In this document: piece after piece, positions 49,243 through 59,006 of the stretch | How the letters are laid out: every line of letters begins with the position of its first letter | Numbering within the stretch: the stretch's first letter is position 1 | Origin: Cyclobacteriaceae bacterium | GTDB taxonomy: Bacteria; Bacteroidota; Bacteroidia; Cytophagales; Cyclobacteriaceae | Reading direction: 5' to 3' | Assembly: GCA_013141055.1 (NCBI GenBank) | Contig: JABFRS010000001.1 | Location: forward strand, 1 to 64,000 | DNA: 64,000 bases | Program-made: the position numbers and the translations under genes | Notes under the pieces: model-generated | Told to the model about the DNA's origin: nothing | Seen by the model: only the letters and a program-made list of their open reading frames with translations | Databases searched by the model: none

Positions 49243-49282
49243 TTAAAAAGAGAATAGCGCCCAACTAAGTTGGACGCTATTC
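49243..49282 (-). terminator. Intrinsic terminator between susD and the CRTAC1-like array
   Basis: On the minus strand GAATAGCG-CCAAC pairs with GTTGG-CGCTATTC (49252-49282, one mismatch) and is followed by TCTTTTTAA. It lies after the susD stop and ends only a few bases before the CRTAC1-like C start, so it probably lowers expression of the downstream array relative to susCD. Confidence 0.85.
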
Positions 49283-49305
49283 AAAATTACAAAAAGTAAA
49301 CAGGC

Positions 49306-50838
49306 TTAGTTAGTTGGGTAACCAGGGTTTTGAGTAAGACCTGCACCCGGAACCTGCATTTGCTGCAATGGAATCGCCATTAGGTTAAAATTAGGATTAT
49401 TAACCGCTGGTTTTTCCCACCAAGCATTACCATAAGCTCCAAAACGAATCAAATCTGAACGTCTTAAGCCTTCAATGAATAATTCTCTTCCGCGTTCAGC
49501 CAGGAATTGACCTGCAGTAAGTGATACAAAAGGAGTCACCCCTGCTCTTGCACGCAAGATGTTAACCGTTGCCAGTCCTGTTGCATCTCCGTAACCATTC
49601 ATTCTGAACAATGCTTCTGCCTTGTTCAACAGAACCTCACTCCATCTCAATAATGGATAGTCATTATCCATGCTTTGACGTTGTTTCAACTTGAAGCTGA
49701 ATTTACCTAGACGGGCACCCGCCTGACGTGAAGAATTAGGAAATAACTCGTTGATTTTAGGCGTATAGTTAATTGGAGCTCCATCCTCATCAGCTTTATC
49801 GAAAGCCAAGTCAAGAATAGGGTTACCAGCAACATCTACCTGAGGTCCTACAATGAAGTTGTTAGTTCTTCTCTTATCAGCAGGATCATAAGAATTATAA
49901 AACTCTTCAAGAGTAGCATAACCGTTCCATGGTTGCTCTGCAAGGTTGTAAGTCAACTGGCTCGGATAGTGAAGCGTCATCTGAGCGATATTCATACCTG
50001 TTTGAGTTGTTTCATCAAAAGGAACAACGAAGATATGCTCAACGTTATCAAGGTTTCTATAGCTGAAGATATCCTTATACTCCGGAGACAAGCTGAAAGC
50101 TGCACGATTGATCACGTTATTAGCCATTGTAACCGCATCAGCATAACGAGGAGTACCAGTGTAAACCTCTGCATTCAAATAAAGTCTGCAAAGAAGTGCC
50201 CATGCCGCAGATTGGTTTCCACGTGCATAATCACCTTTACCCGCTGGAAGATCAGGAACCGCTGCAAGAAGTTCAGTTTCAATGAAATTGAAGATTGTTG
50301 TTCTACTTACTTGAGCACCAGTATTGCCAGGTAGCGTAGAAAGTTTTACGTTACCAAACATATCACACAACCTCCAGTAGAAGTAAGCACGCAGGAATCT
50401 TAATTGAGCAACCTTAGCAGGATCGCTTGCCACCGTTGGCAAGATATCATTGCATTGGAAGATACCAGCATAAGCTTGATTCCAGGCATCATTGATAGAA
50501 GCTGTAACAGGGCTTAACTGATGTTTGTGAAGCGCAATATAAACACCTCCGTCAAACCAGTCGCCACCTTTTTGAGCGATTACTGCTTCATCCGTTCCAA
50601 GCTCAGAAGCCTGGAAGAAACCTCCATTTGTAGCAGTTCCATCAGCAAGCTTTGTGAACGCACCAGACAATCCGTCTGTAGGGGTTCCCTTATTCAAATT
50701 ATCTCTAACACCCACACCAGGGTTAAGAACGGGAGCCGCAGTCGTAAAATTACTCTTGATCTGCTCATCCAAGTTGGTACACGAGAGTACACCAAACATG
50801 AGTGCAGTTATCGATGTGTACTTTATAAATTGTTTCAT
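49306..50838 (-). CDS. SusD/RagB-family nutrient-binding lipoprotein
   Basis: 510 residues. Lipoprotein signal with Cys near 20 (ALMFGVLSCTNLDE). TPR-like helical core of the SusD family; SAAWALLCRLYLNAEVYTGT (about 209-228) and the C-terminal RGRELFIEGLRRSDLIRFG (about 460-475, starting AERGREL) are signatures. It forms the surface lid over the SusC barrel and binds the oligosaccharide. It lies 22 bp downstream of susC. The ligand is likely an alpha-glucoside given GH65 and GH31 neighbours. Confidence 0.95.
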   Translation of the reverse strand: MKQFIKYTSITALMFGVLSCTNLDEQIKSNFTTAAPVLNPGVGVRDNLNKGTPTDGLSGAFTKLADGTATNGGFFQASELGTDEAVIAQKGGDWFDGGVYIALHKHQLSPVTASINDAWNQAYAGIFQCNDILPTVASDPAKVAQLRFLRAYFYWRLCDMFGNVKLSTLPGNTGAQVSRTTIFNFIETELLAAVPDLPAGKGDYARGNQSAAWALLCRLYLNAEVYTGTPRYADAVTMANNVINRAAFSLSPEYKDIFSYRNLDNVEHIFVVPFDETTQTGMNIAQMTLHYPSQLTYNLAEQPWNGYATLEEFYNSYDPADKRRTNNFIVGPQVDVAGNPILDLAFDKADEDGAPINYTPKINELFPNSSRQAGARLGKFSFKLKQRQSMDNDYPLLRWSEVLLNKAEALFRMNGYGDATGLATVNILRARAGVTPFVSLTAGQFLAERGRELFIEGLRRSDLIRFGAYGNAWWEKPAVNNPNFNLMAIPLQQMQVPGAGLTQNPGYPTN

Positions 50839-50860
50839 TTGTTTTTCCTTTTACTTGTTA

Positions 50861-53812
50861 TTATAGACCAATGTTCAAACCAAAGGTGAATGTCCTAGAA
50901 GTAAAGTAGTTATTCCTTCTATCAATACCTGGAGATAATACATCCGCAGGAGTTGTAACAGGGAAACCACCATTATCAGTAGTACCTGGATCAGCCAAAA
51001 CCGGTTCTGGATCGATTCCAGTATAACTTGTGATCACAAACAAGTTTTGACCGCTGAAGTACACTCTTACGTTTTTAACTGCGCTTGAAGAACCCATTTT
51101 GAAATTATATCCAAGAGTTAGGTTATCAAGTTTCAGGAAATCTGCTTTTTCAACATACAATGAACTGAACTGTGCTGAAGTAAGGCCTGCAACAGCTTTG
51201 CTAGTCGCAATTCTGTTATAAGAGTTGATCGCACCTGGATCGATTGGCTCATAGAATGCGCGGAAGTTGTTCACAAGGCTGTGACCAAATGCACCGCGGA
51301 AGAATACGTTCAAATCCCAGTTTCTATAAGTCAATTGATTTTTCCATCCTAATTCCAGAGAAGGAATACCTGAGCCAAGTTGTTTAAAATCTGCAGTCTT
51401 TAGAAGAGAAGAAGCTTGGTCAGAAACCACCACTCCATCTCCATTCAAATCAGCAAATCTTGGTGCTCCGTTACCTTCAACACCTGCAAATACAGGTCCC
51501 CAGATCTGACCAATCTCTTCACCCACTTTAACACGGATGATGTTTGTACCATTTTGTCCTGGTGCACCTAAGTTGGCTCTTACCTGCTCATCGATAATGA
51601 ATGACTCAAGCGTTGTTTTATAGCTACTCAATACGATTCCAGGAGTCCAGCTGATTTCTCCGAAGCGAAGGCTATTGTAATTCAAAGACAATTCAGCTCC
51701 ATTTGTCTTTAAAGAACCGGCATTTTCTGTGCGCAATGAAGCTCCATAAGTTGCAACTTCCACAGTTCTCTCAAGAATGAAGTCATTGATATTTCTTGTG
51801 TAAAGATCTAATGTACCACTAAGCTTTCCACCAATACTGAAATCTATTCCAAGATTGATTTCCTGCTTTTGCTCCCACTTAAGGTCTTTGTTAGCTGCGC
51901 GTGTTTTTGAAATACTACCGCCACTAGCAAAACTATATGAGTATAAATCCTGAGCTAAACCTGCATCATTAGGAAGAGATCCTGTTACTCCATATCCAAC
52001 ACGCAATTTAAGCATATCAAATTTTTCAAATTGGAGATATTTATTCAGGTCAACTCCTAAACCAACAGCAGGAAAAATTCCGTACTGGTTGTCTTTACCT
52101 AATTTAGTTGAACCTTCTCTTCTAATAGAAGCATTGAAGAAGATTGCATTGTCAAAAGTCAAGTTTACTCTTGCGAATGTTGCGATGATACGGTTATTAG
52201 GAGAAACGCTACTAGTAACGTTTGTATTATCTAAAATACCTGAAATTCTGTCTCCTGAATTTCCAATCGCATTGTAACCAAGAAGATCATTTGGAAAATC
52301 TCCTAATTGAATGAAGATATCCTGGAACTTGTCTTCCTGGAATGAATATCCAATAGATGCGTCAAAATTGATCTTGTTAAAAGTCTTGGAGTAAGTTCCA
52401 TATCCCTCAAACAATGAGAATGTTCTGTCTGAAGTATATCTTCTTGCCAAACCACCACGATTGTATCCTCTGAAAAGTGAAGCTCTTGAATAATATTCAC
52501 CATTCAATACAGTTTCATTTTGCTGACCCGCATTAACAGTCAATGTGATGTTATCAGTAATGCTATAATCAACCTTTGCATTGTAGTTCATGGTCTTCTT
52601 CTTTCCTTCGTTAATGTTTTGATCGATGATCGCTACAGGATTGAAGTTATCAAACAAGATCGCCTGATAGTAGTTACCATTAGGGAATTTAACAGGAGCC
52701 GTCGGGTTAAACAACACAGCATAACGCAACGCATCATTAAATGAGAAATTGCTATTTCTGGTTGTTAATGACATGCTCAAGTCAATCTTAAGCTTATCAT
52801 TTAATGCTGAGTGTGTAATGTTTGCACGAGCATTGATCTGATCGAAACCAGATTTCTTAAGAACACCATTTACATTTCTCAAATTGGTTGATAAACGGAA
52901 TGTAGTGCTCTTGTTACCACCAGAGATCGCAATGTTATGAACATTTGAAACGCCTGTCTGAGTAACTTCCTTTTGCCAGTCAGTAACTGAACCAAGGTTA
53001 TTACCACCTGCCGCAACATATTGTGATGCAGTCATCACAGGCTGTTGATTGTAAACTGTTTGTGCAGCTACGTAACCATTGTATGTAACAGATAAAGCGC
53101 CTGTCTTAGAACCTCTTTTCGTAGTAACCAGAATTACACCAGATGATGCACGGCTACCATAGATAGCTGCCGCAGATCCGTCTTTCAATACGTTTATAGA
53201 CTCGATATCATTAGGGTCCACGTTATCAAGTGATGCTCCCAATACTCCGTCAATAACAACCAGTGGTGATGAGTTAGCACCTACAGTCGAGATACCTCTC
53301 AAACGAACAATAGCGCTTGTATTTGGGTCACCTCCTCTGTTGTAAATACTCAAACCTGCAACTTTACCTTGCAATAACTGAGTAGGATCGTTGATATTTC
53401 CTCTGTTAAAGTCCTTTGTGCTCAATGCCACAACAGAACCAGTGATCTCCTTCTTGTCCTGAGACCCGTAACCCACAACAACCACTTCTGAAAGGGCTGT
53501 TACATCTGATTGTAGTGTTGCATTCACGACAGCCTGGCTTCCCACAGCTACTTCTTGTGATGCATAACCTACAAACGAGAATACAAGCGTAGCATTTTCG
53601 CCAACGCTTATCTTATAATTACCATCCGAATCCGAAACAGTACCATTGCTGGTTCCTTTTTCGAGGATGTTTACTCCAGGTACAGATGATCCATCATCAG
53701 ATGATGTCACCTTACCAGAAACGGTCCTGCCTTGAGCCATCGACATGCCGTAGCATGCAACGAGGAACAAAACTGGCAGAACCTTTTTCACTAACAAGTA
53801 AAATTTGGTCAT
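50861..53812 (-). CDS. SusC/RagA-family TonB-linked outer-membrane transporter
   Basis: 983 residues. Signal peptide (VLPVLFLVACYGMSMAQG, cut about 26), a carboxypeptidase-D-like domain (RTVSGKVTSSDDGSSVPGVN, about 29-100), the plug domain with SEVVVVGYGSQDKKEITGSV, and NVLKDGSAAAIYGSRASSGV (SusC signature), then a 22-strand barrel ending in an aromatic-rich C-terminus. It imports glycan across the outer membrane using TonB energy, with the SusD lid. Divergent LacI regulator and operator upstream suggest substrate-induced control. Confidence 0.97.
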   Translation of the reverse strand: MTKFYLLVKKVLPVLFLVACYGMSMAQGRTVSGKVTSSDDGSSVPGVNILEKGTSNGTVSDSDGNYKISVGENATLVFSFVGYASQEVAVGSQAVVNATLQSDVTALSEVVVVGYGSQDKKEITGSVVALSTKDFNRGNINDPTQLLQGKVAGLSIYNRGGDPNTSAIVRLRGISTVGANSSPLVVIDGVLGASLDNVDPNDIESINVLKDGSAAAIYGSRASSGVILVTTKRGSKTGALSVTYNGYVAAQTVYNQQPVMTASQYVAAGGNNLGSVTDWQKEVTQTGVSNVHNIAISGGNKSTTFRLSTNLRNVNGVLKKSGFDQINARANITHSALNDKLKIDLSMSLTTRNSNFSFNDALRYAVLFNPTAPVKFPNGNYYQAILFDNFNPVAIIDQNINEGKKKTMNYNAKVDYSITDNITLTVNAGQQNETVLNGEYYSRASLFRGYNRGGLARRYTSDRTFSLFEGYGTYSKTFNKINFDASIGYSFQEDKFQDIFIQLGDFPNDLLGYNAIGNSGDRISGILDNTNVTSSVSPNNRIIATFARVNLTFDNAIFFNASIRREGSTKLGKDNQYGIFPAVGLGVDLNKYLQFEKFDMLKLRVGYGVTGSLPNDAGLAQDLYSYSFASGGSISKTRAANKDLKWEQKQEINLGIDFSIGGKLSGTLDLYTRNINDFILERTVEVATYGASLRTENAGSLKTNGAELSLNYNSLRFGEISWTPGIVLSSYKTTLESFIIDEQVRANLGAPGQNGTNIIRVKVGEEIGQIWGPVFAGVEGNGAPRFADLNGDGVVVSDQASSLLKTADFKQLGSGIPSLELGWKNQLTYRNWDLNVFFRGAFGHSLVNNFRAFYEPIDPGAINSYNRIATSKAVAGLTSAQFSSLYVEKADFLKLDNLTLGYNFKMGSSSAVKNVRVYFSGQNLFVITSYTGIDPEPVLADPGTTDNGGFPVTTPADVLSPGIDRRNNYFTSRTFTFGLNIGL

Positions 53813-53957
53813 ACAGGTTTTAGTTTGGGTTTACTAATTGGGTTTAACGTGTGTAAAGAACTATTTTACGGACATATTTGAATCAATATTACTTTGAAAT
53901 TAAGATTAAGCAACGCGATTAGGCCATTTAATTCGATAAATTTTAATGGAATCGAAG

Positions 53958-53973
53958 TCGCAATCGTTTGCGA
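53958..53973. promoter_or_regulatory. LacI-type operator between susC and lacI-like gene
   Basis: TCGCAATCGTTTGCGA is a 16-bp near-perfect palindrome centred on CG; only one base pair of the dyad is broken. Its core AATCGTTT fits the AAnCGnTT rule for LacI-family repressors. It sits in the 215-bp divergent region, 55 bp before the regulator gene and about 145 bp upstream of susC. Confidence 0.7.
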
Positions 53974-54027
53974 TGGTTCAAATGCCTCTAAAAATGTGTC
54001 ACAATTCAATCTTTCAGCGTCAATAAA

Positions 54028-55077
54028 ATGAGATTTAACCAAGTTACCATCAAAGATATTGCCCGCGAACTGGGCATTTCACCGTCAACGGTTTCGAGAG
54101 CACTTAAAGACCATCCAGACATCAGTTCGGAAACAAAAAAGGCTGTTCATGCACTTGCTGAAAAGCTCAATTATCAACCTAACATTGTTGCATTGAGCTT
54201 GCGCCAAAAGAAAACCAACACAATCGGTGTAATCATCCCTGAACTGGTCCATTTCTTCTTCTCCACCGTTATCAGTGGAATTGAAGATGTTGCGTATCAG
54301 GCTGGCTATAGCGTCATTCTGGCGCAATCAAACGAGTCGTATGAAAGGGAGAAAACCGACATTAAAGCCCTTTTTAACAGTCGTGTGGACGGTATGCTCA
54401 TCTCGCTGTCACGTGAAACAAAAAACTTCGATCACATAGAATCCATCATTTCCAAGGGGGTTCCAGTGGTTTTTTACGACCGGATGTACAACAATCCCAA
54501 CACCAGCAAGGTGATCGTGGATGACTATACAGGCGCAAAAGAGGCTGTAGATCACCTTATCGAACAAGGTTACAAGCAAATAGCCCATTTAGAGGGCACA
54601 TCCGGCCTTTTGATCACTGCGGACAGGAAACGTGGCTACATTGATGCCCTGAAAGAGCACAAAATGGAAATAAAAGAGGCTTACATCGAAGAATGCTCTT
54701 CAGGAAGCCAGGAAGATGGAAAAACGGCTACTTTAAAGCTTCTTTCTCTGCCAAATCCGCCTGATGCGATTTTTGCCCACAGTGACCCTATTGCAACAGG
54801 AGCAATGATGGCGATTAAGGAAAAAGGCCTAAAAATACCTCAGGACATAGGTTTGGTGGGCTTCAGCAACTGGTCTTACGGCTCTCTTATCGAACCATCC
54901 TTGACGACAGTAGATCAGCCAGGCTTTGAAATGGGCCAGGAGGCAGCACGCTTGCTCATTCGTCAGATAGAAGTTGGCGACAAGGATCAGGGAGACCCAC
55001 AACCTGAAACCAAGATCCTTAAGACGAAGCTTATCATCAGAGAATCTTCTATTCGCAAAGCAGCGAAGAAGAAATGA
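54028..55077 (+). CDS. LacI-family transcriptional regulator
   Basis: 349 residues. N-terminal LacI helix-turn-helix VTIKDIARELGISPSTVSRA (about 6-25) plus the hinge helix KKAVHALAEKLNYQPN. The periplasmic-binding-like core (about 60-335) has TIGVIIPELVHFFFSTV, DGMLISLSRE and DAIFAHSDPIATGAM. It likely binds the palindrome at 53958-53973 and controls susC and its own operon in response to a sugar. It is followed by GH31 and MFS genes, the expected regulon. Confidence 0.95.
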   Translation: MRFNQVTIKDIARELGISPSTVSRALKDHPDISSETKKAVHALAEKLNYQPNIVALSLRQKKTNTIGVIIPELVHFFFSTVISGIEDVAYQAGYSVILAQSNESYEREKTDIKALFNSRVDGMLISLSRETKNFDHIESIISKGVPVVFYDRMYNNPNTSKVIVDDYTGAKEAVDHLIEQGYKQIAHLEGTSGLLITADRKRGYIDALKEHKMEIKEAYIEECSSGSQEDGKTATLKLLSLPNPPDAIFAHSDPIATGAMMAIKEKGLKIPQDIGLVGFSNWSYGSLIEPSLTTVDQPGFEMGQEAARLLIRQIEVGDKDQGDPQPETKILKTKLIIRESSIRKAAKKK

Positions 55078-55080
55078 TGC

Positions 55081-55088
55081 AATCGTTT
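55081..55088. promoter_or_regulatory. Second LacI-type core site before the GH31 gene
   Basis: AATCGTTT repeats the core of the operator at 53958-53973, with flanks GC on the left and TC on the right. It lies 3 bp after the regulator stop and 61 bp before the GH31 start. The outer palindrome is poor, so binding is only suggested. Confidence 0.35.
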
Positions 55089-55149
55089 TCTGAATTTTCA
55101 AACAAGTTTTTCAAGCCAGTGTTTAATCAGCACTTTCTAAGCTAACATC

Positions 55150-57546
55150 ATGCATTCCAGTTTAAGTCGCCGCCTTGGAGTTCTCAAGTCTTTCAACAAA
55201 AAAGAGAATTATTTTCTGGGTAAAACAGATACCGGAAATTTCAAAGTAACAGCATGGAGTGAATCAATTTTTCAAATCACTATCTCTTCCGATGATGCAT
55301 TTGAAGACTTCTCATATGCTGTTTCAGCAAAGCCCAAAGCTGTAGCACTTTCAACTGATGATTCAACAGATCGCATTCAGATAAAAAGCTCTGAACTTGA
55401 ATTAACGATCACAAAAAATCCTGTTGCATTTACATTCAAAGACAAGGAAGGAAGAGTTCTCAACCAGGATGATCCGGGTCTTGGGACTTCCTGGATTGGA
55501 GAACAATGTACAGCCTATAAGAGTCTTCAGCCTGGTGAGAGATTTATTGGTTTAGGAGAGAAAACAGGCCCTTTGGACAGAAAAGGGCACGGTTATCAGA
55601 ATTGGAATACAGATTCATATGGATATAATTCAGGTACTGATCCGTTATATTGTACAATGCCATTTTACATTGGTATTCATAGCAATCTTCAGTATGGAAT
55701 ATTCCTTGACAATTCTCACAAATCATTCTTCAACTTCGGTGCTTCCACTAATCGCTTCTCAAGTTTCTCTGCTGATGCAGGTGAGATGAATTATTATTTT
55801 ATCGGTGGCGCATCTGTTGCTGAGATCGTTCAACACTATACATGGCTGACTGGTCGTATCCCTCTCCCACCCAAATGGAGTCTTGGATATCAGCAGTGTC
55901 GTTACAGCTATTATCCTGATAAAGAAGTGTCAGGTGTTGCCCGCACTTTTCGTGAAAAACAAATTCCTGCTGATGCCATCGTATTGGATATCCACTACAT
56001 GGACAAGTACAAGATCTTCACATGGGATGAAAAGAACTTTTCAAATCCGCAAGAGCTCATCAACACTTTGAAAGATCAGAACTTCGATGTCGTACTCATG
56101 TGCGATCCTGGTATAAAGTCCGAGAAGGGTTATGAACCTTATGAAGACGGTTTGAAGAAAGATGTTTTTGTCAAATATCCTGATGGAGAAAACTACTCAG
56201 GACAGGTATGGCCAGGCTGGTGCCACTTCCCTGACTTTACCAATCCAAAAACCCGCAGCTGGTGGGCAGAAAAGCTCAAAATCTACTCAAAATTAGGTGT
56301 CCAGGGGTATTGGAATGACATGAATGAGATCGCCACCTGGGGTCACATGCTTCCTGAAAACCTGGAGTTCGATTATGATGGAAAAAAGGCCACCACACGC
56401 AAAGCAAGGAATCTCTATGGGTTTCAGATGGCCAGGAGCACTTACGAGGCCACCAAAGGCCTGTTAAAGGGCACCAGACCATTCAATCTTACCCGCTCAG
56501 GTTATTCTGGGGTTCAGCGCTATGCAGCGGTATGGACGGGAGATAATGTCTCCTACGATGAGCATATGATGCTGGGCATCCGGATGGTGAATAGTCTTGG
56601 ACTGACTGGAGTAGCTTTTACCGGTTACGATGTTGGTGGATTTGTTGGTGAAGCAAGCACAAAGCTTTTCGCCAGATGGATCTCCATCGGAGCCTTGTCT
56701 CCATTCTTCCGTGGACATACAATGATCAACACGAAAGACTCAGAGCCGTGGTCTTATGGTGAAGAGGTAGAAGGAATTTCCAGAAACTACATCAGGTTCC
56801 GTTATCAACTCATGCCCTACTTATACTCTTTGTTTTATGAAGCGTCACAGACAGGCATGCCGGTGCAACGGTCACTTGCTCTGGATCATTCCTATGACCC
56901 GCGTGTATACGACAAGCAGTTTCAGCATCAGTATTTATTTGGTCCTTCCATCATGGTAGCACCTGTTGAAAGCAATCAGGACTTCGTTAAAGTATTCTTT
57001 CCGAAAGGAGAATGGTATTATTTGTTTGATGGAAAGAAATATGAAGGAGACCAGGAAGTAATTCTTGAGAGTCCGATTCACAAACTTCCAATTTTCATTA
57101 AAGGCAGTGCGATCATAGCGATGCAAAAGCCGGTTCAGAGCACAAAAGAAATTGTAGACGAATTAGTGCTGCATATTTATCATGGAACTTCTGATAATAC
57201 TTTCGAATTCTATGAAGATGACGGTTCAACATTTGAATATGAATCGGGTTCATATGCAAGACGAAACGTCCATTACTCCCCTTCCCAACGGAAGATTACA
57301 CTTGATAAAAGTGAAGGAAAATACAAGACTCATTTAAAAGATCTCCGGTTGGTTTTGCATGGATTTGAAACTGTTCGTACCCTGACGATCAATGGAGCAG
57401 CAGTCGTTCCTGAAAAGGTTGTGAATTCGTTCTTTCTTCCTCTCGAAAAGTATGACCCGATCAACGATCCGGATAGTATGGGCGAAGAGGAAACACAGGT
57501 CTCCAGGACAACCTATTCTTCAGAGGTAATTGAGATCAATTTTTAG
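55150..57546 (+). CDS. GH31 alpha-glucosidase, cytosolic
   Basis: 798 residues, no signal peptide. N-terminal beta-sandwich (about 1-235), (beta/alpha)8 barrel (about 240-610), C-terminal beta domains. Catalytic nucleophile Asp390 in GYWNDMNEIATWG and acid Asp465 in AVWTGDNVSYDEH; DIHYMDKYKIFTWD and LSPFFRGHTMINTKD are also typical. It removes terminal alpha-linked glucose from short oligosaccharides. The order LacI / GH31 / MFS carrier implies that sugars brought in by the carrier are split in the cytosol. Linkage preference (1,4; 1,6; 1,2) is not readable. Confidence 0.95.
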   Translation: MHSSLSRRLGVLKSFNKKENYFLGKTDTGNFKVTAWSESIFQITISSDDAFEDFSYAVSAKPKAVALSTDDSTDRIQIKSSELELTITKNPVAFTFKDKEGRVLNQDDPGLGTSWIGEQCTAYKSLQPGERFIGLGEKTGPLDRKGHGYQNWNTDSYGYNSGTDPLYCTMPFYIGIHSNLQYGIFLDNSHKSFFNFGASTNRFSSFSADAGEMNYYFIGGASVAEIVQHYTWLTGRIPLPPKWSLGYQQCRYSYYPDKEVSGVARTFREKQIPADAIVLDIHYMDKYKIFTWDEKNFSNPQELINTLKDQNFDVVLMCDPGIKSEKGYEPYEDGLKKDVFVKYPDGENYSGQVWPGWCHFPDFTNPKTRSWWAEKLKIYSKLGVQGYWNDMNEIATWGHMLPENLEFDYDGKKATTRKARNLYGFQMARSTYEATKGLLKGTRPFNLTRSGYSGVQRYAAVWTGDNVSYDEHMMLGIRMVNSLGLTGVAFTGYDVGGFVGEASTKLFARWISIGALSPFFRGHTMINTKDSEPWSYGEEVEGISRNYIRFRYQLMPYLYSLFYEASQTGMPVQRSLALDHSYDPRVYDKQFQHQYLFGPSIMVAPVESNQDFVKVFFPKGEWYYLFDGKKYEGDQEVILESPIHKLPIFIKGSAIIAMQKPVQSTKEIVDELVLHIYHGTSDNTFEFYEDDGSTFEYESGSYARRNVHYSPSQRKITLDKSEGKYKTHLKDLRLVLHGFETVRTLTINGAAVVPEKVVNSFFLPLEKYDPINDPDSMGEEETQVSRTTYSSEVIEINF

Positions 57547-57664
57547 ATACGTTCAGGTTCAGAAAAGATCATTGGGCAATCTCTTTGATATTGCTGACAT
57601 TCGTCCCTTGACGGAATCGTAAACGAACGACGAGACCTAAAAAATCTGCCTGAAAAATCTATAC

Positions 57665-59002
57665 ATGAGTACAGTTACTGCAAAAAAACGACTTTCCTTC
57701 TGGCAAATCTTCAATATGAGTTTTGGATTCTTCGGGATCCAGTTTGGCTTTGCTTTACAGAACGGGAATGCTTCACGCATCTTATCAACCTTCGGAGCTG
57801 ATGTTGAACACCTCTCCTGGTTCTGGTTGGCAGCACCTCTCACCGGAATGATTGTGCAGCCTTTGATTGGTTACTTCAGTGACAGAACCTGGACGGCTCT
57901 TGGAAGAAGAAAGCCATACTTTTTAGGAGGTGCTATTCTTGCTTCCGTTGCTCTGATCTTTATGCCCAACGCGGCAATATTTGCTTACATTTTACCGCCA
58001 CTTTATGTTGGAGCTGGTATCCTTATGATCATGGATACATCTTTCAATATTGCGATGGAACCTTTCAGGGCTTTGGTTGCTGATTTGCTACCAACAGATC
58101 AAAGGACATTAGGCTTTTCTCTTCAAACTTGTCTCATTGGATTAGGAGCTGTAATTGGATCACTGCTTCCTGTCATTCTTGTCTATTTCGGAGTTGAAAA
58201 AGAAGTAACGGATGGCACTACCAGAATGCCTTATAGCGTAACGCTGTCATTCTATGTCGGAGCCATGATATTCTTAATTGCAATCTTGTGGACAGTGGTA
58301 ACGACGACAGAATTTCCACCTGAGGAATATAAAAAAGAACCCGATCAGATTGGTAAGAGCAAAGGAATGTCTCAGATCATTACTGATTTCATCAGGATGC
58401 CAGGGACCATGAAACAATTGGGTATCGTTCAGTTCTTCTCATGGTTTGCACTTTTCTCAATGTGGGTTTACAGCACGGCAGCAATTGCTACACATGTCTA
58501 TGGACTTCCTGTTGATGATCACGTATCCGGCGCTTTTAATGATGCCGCTAATCAAGTGAATAAAATGTTTGGGACGTATAATGGCGTGTCGGCCATTTAT
58601 GCATTATGTCTTCCATTTATTGCTGCCAAGATTGGAAGAAAATCAACTCACGCCATTTCGCTCGTAGCAGGAGGTTTAGGATTAATCTCCATTTACTTCA
58701 TTCACGATCCCGAATTGCTGATCTACTCTATGATTGGTGTTGGCATTGCGTGGGCGAGTATACTTGCCATGCCATACGCCATCCTTGCTGGCTCTATCCC
58801 ACCCCTTAAAATGGGCATTTATATGGGGATTTTTAACTTTTTCATCACTTTGCCCCAGATCATTAACTCGCTTATCGGAGGTCCGATTGTAAAGCATGTC
58901 TATGGCTCAAAACCTATTTACAGCATTGTGATGGCAGGAGTGTTTCTTCTCATCGCTGCTATTTCGGTACGATTTGTGGATGACAAAGATGATGTTGTAT
59001 AA
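57665..59002 (+). CDS. GPH/SLC45-like MFS sugar transporter
   Basis: 445 residues with 12 predicted membrane helices. Start SFWQIFNMSFGFFGIQFGFALQ-type (about 11-32), then PLIGYFSDRTWTALGRRKPY (about 73-92), the RRKPY loop that marks the GPH/SLC45 sucrose and maltose carrier group. It couples alpha-glucoside uptake across the inner membrane to cations. Located 118 bp after GH31 and 4 bp before the esterase-like gene. Confidence 0.92.
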   Translation: MSTVTAKKRLSFWQIFNMSFGFFGIQFGFALQNGNASRILSTFGADVEHLSWFWLAAPLTGMIVQPLIGYFSDRTWTALGRRKPYFLGGAILASVALIFMPNAAIFAYILPPLYVGAGILMIMDTSFNIAMEPFRALVADLLPTDQRTLGFSLQTCLIGLGAVIGSLLPVILVYFGVEKEVTDGTTRMPYSVTLSFYVGAMIFLIAILWTVVTTTEFPPEEYKKEPDQIGKSKGMSQIITDFIRMPGTMKQLGIVQFFSWFALFSMWVYSTAAIATHVYGLPVDDHVSGAFNDAANQVNKMFGTYNGVSAIYALCLPFIAAKIGRKSTHAISLVAGGLGLISIYFIHDPELLIYSMIGVGIAWASILAMPYAILAGSIPPLKMGIYMGIFNFFITLPQIINSLIGGPIVKHVYGSKPIYSIVMAGVFLLIAAISVRFVDDKDDVV

Positions 59003-59006
59003 TCAT

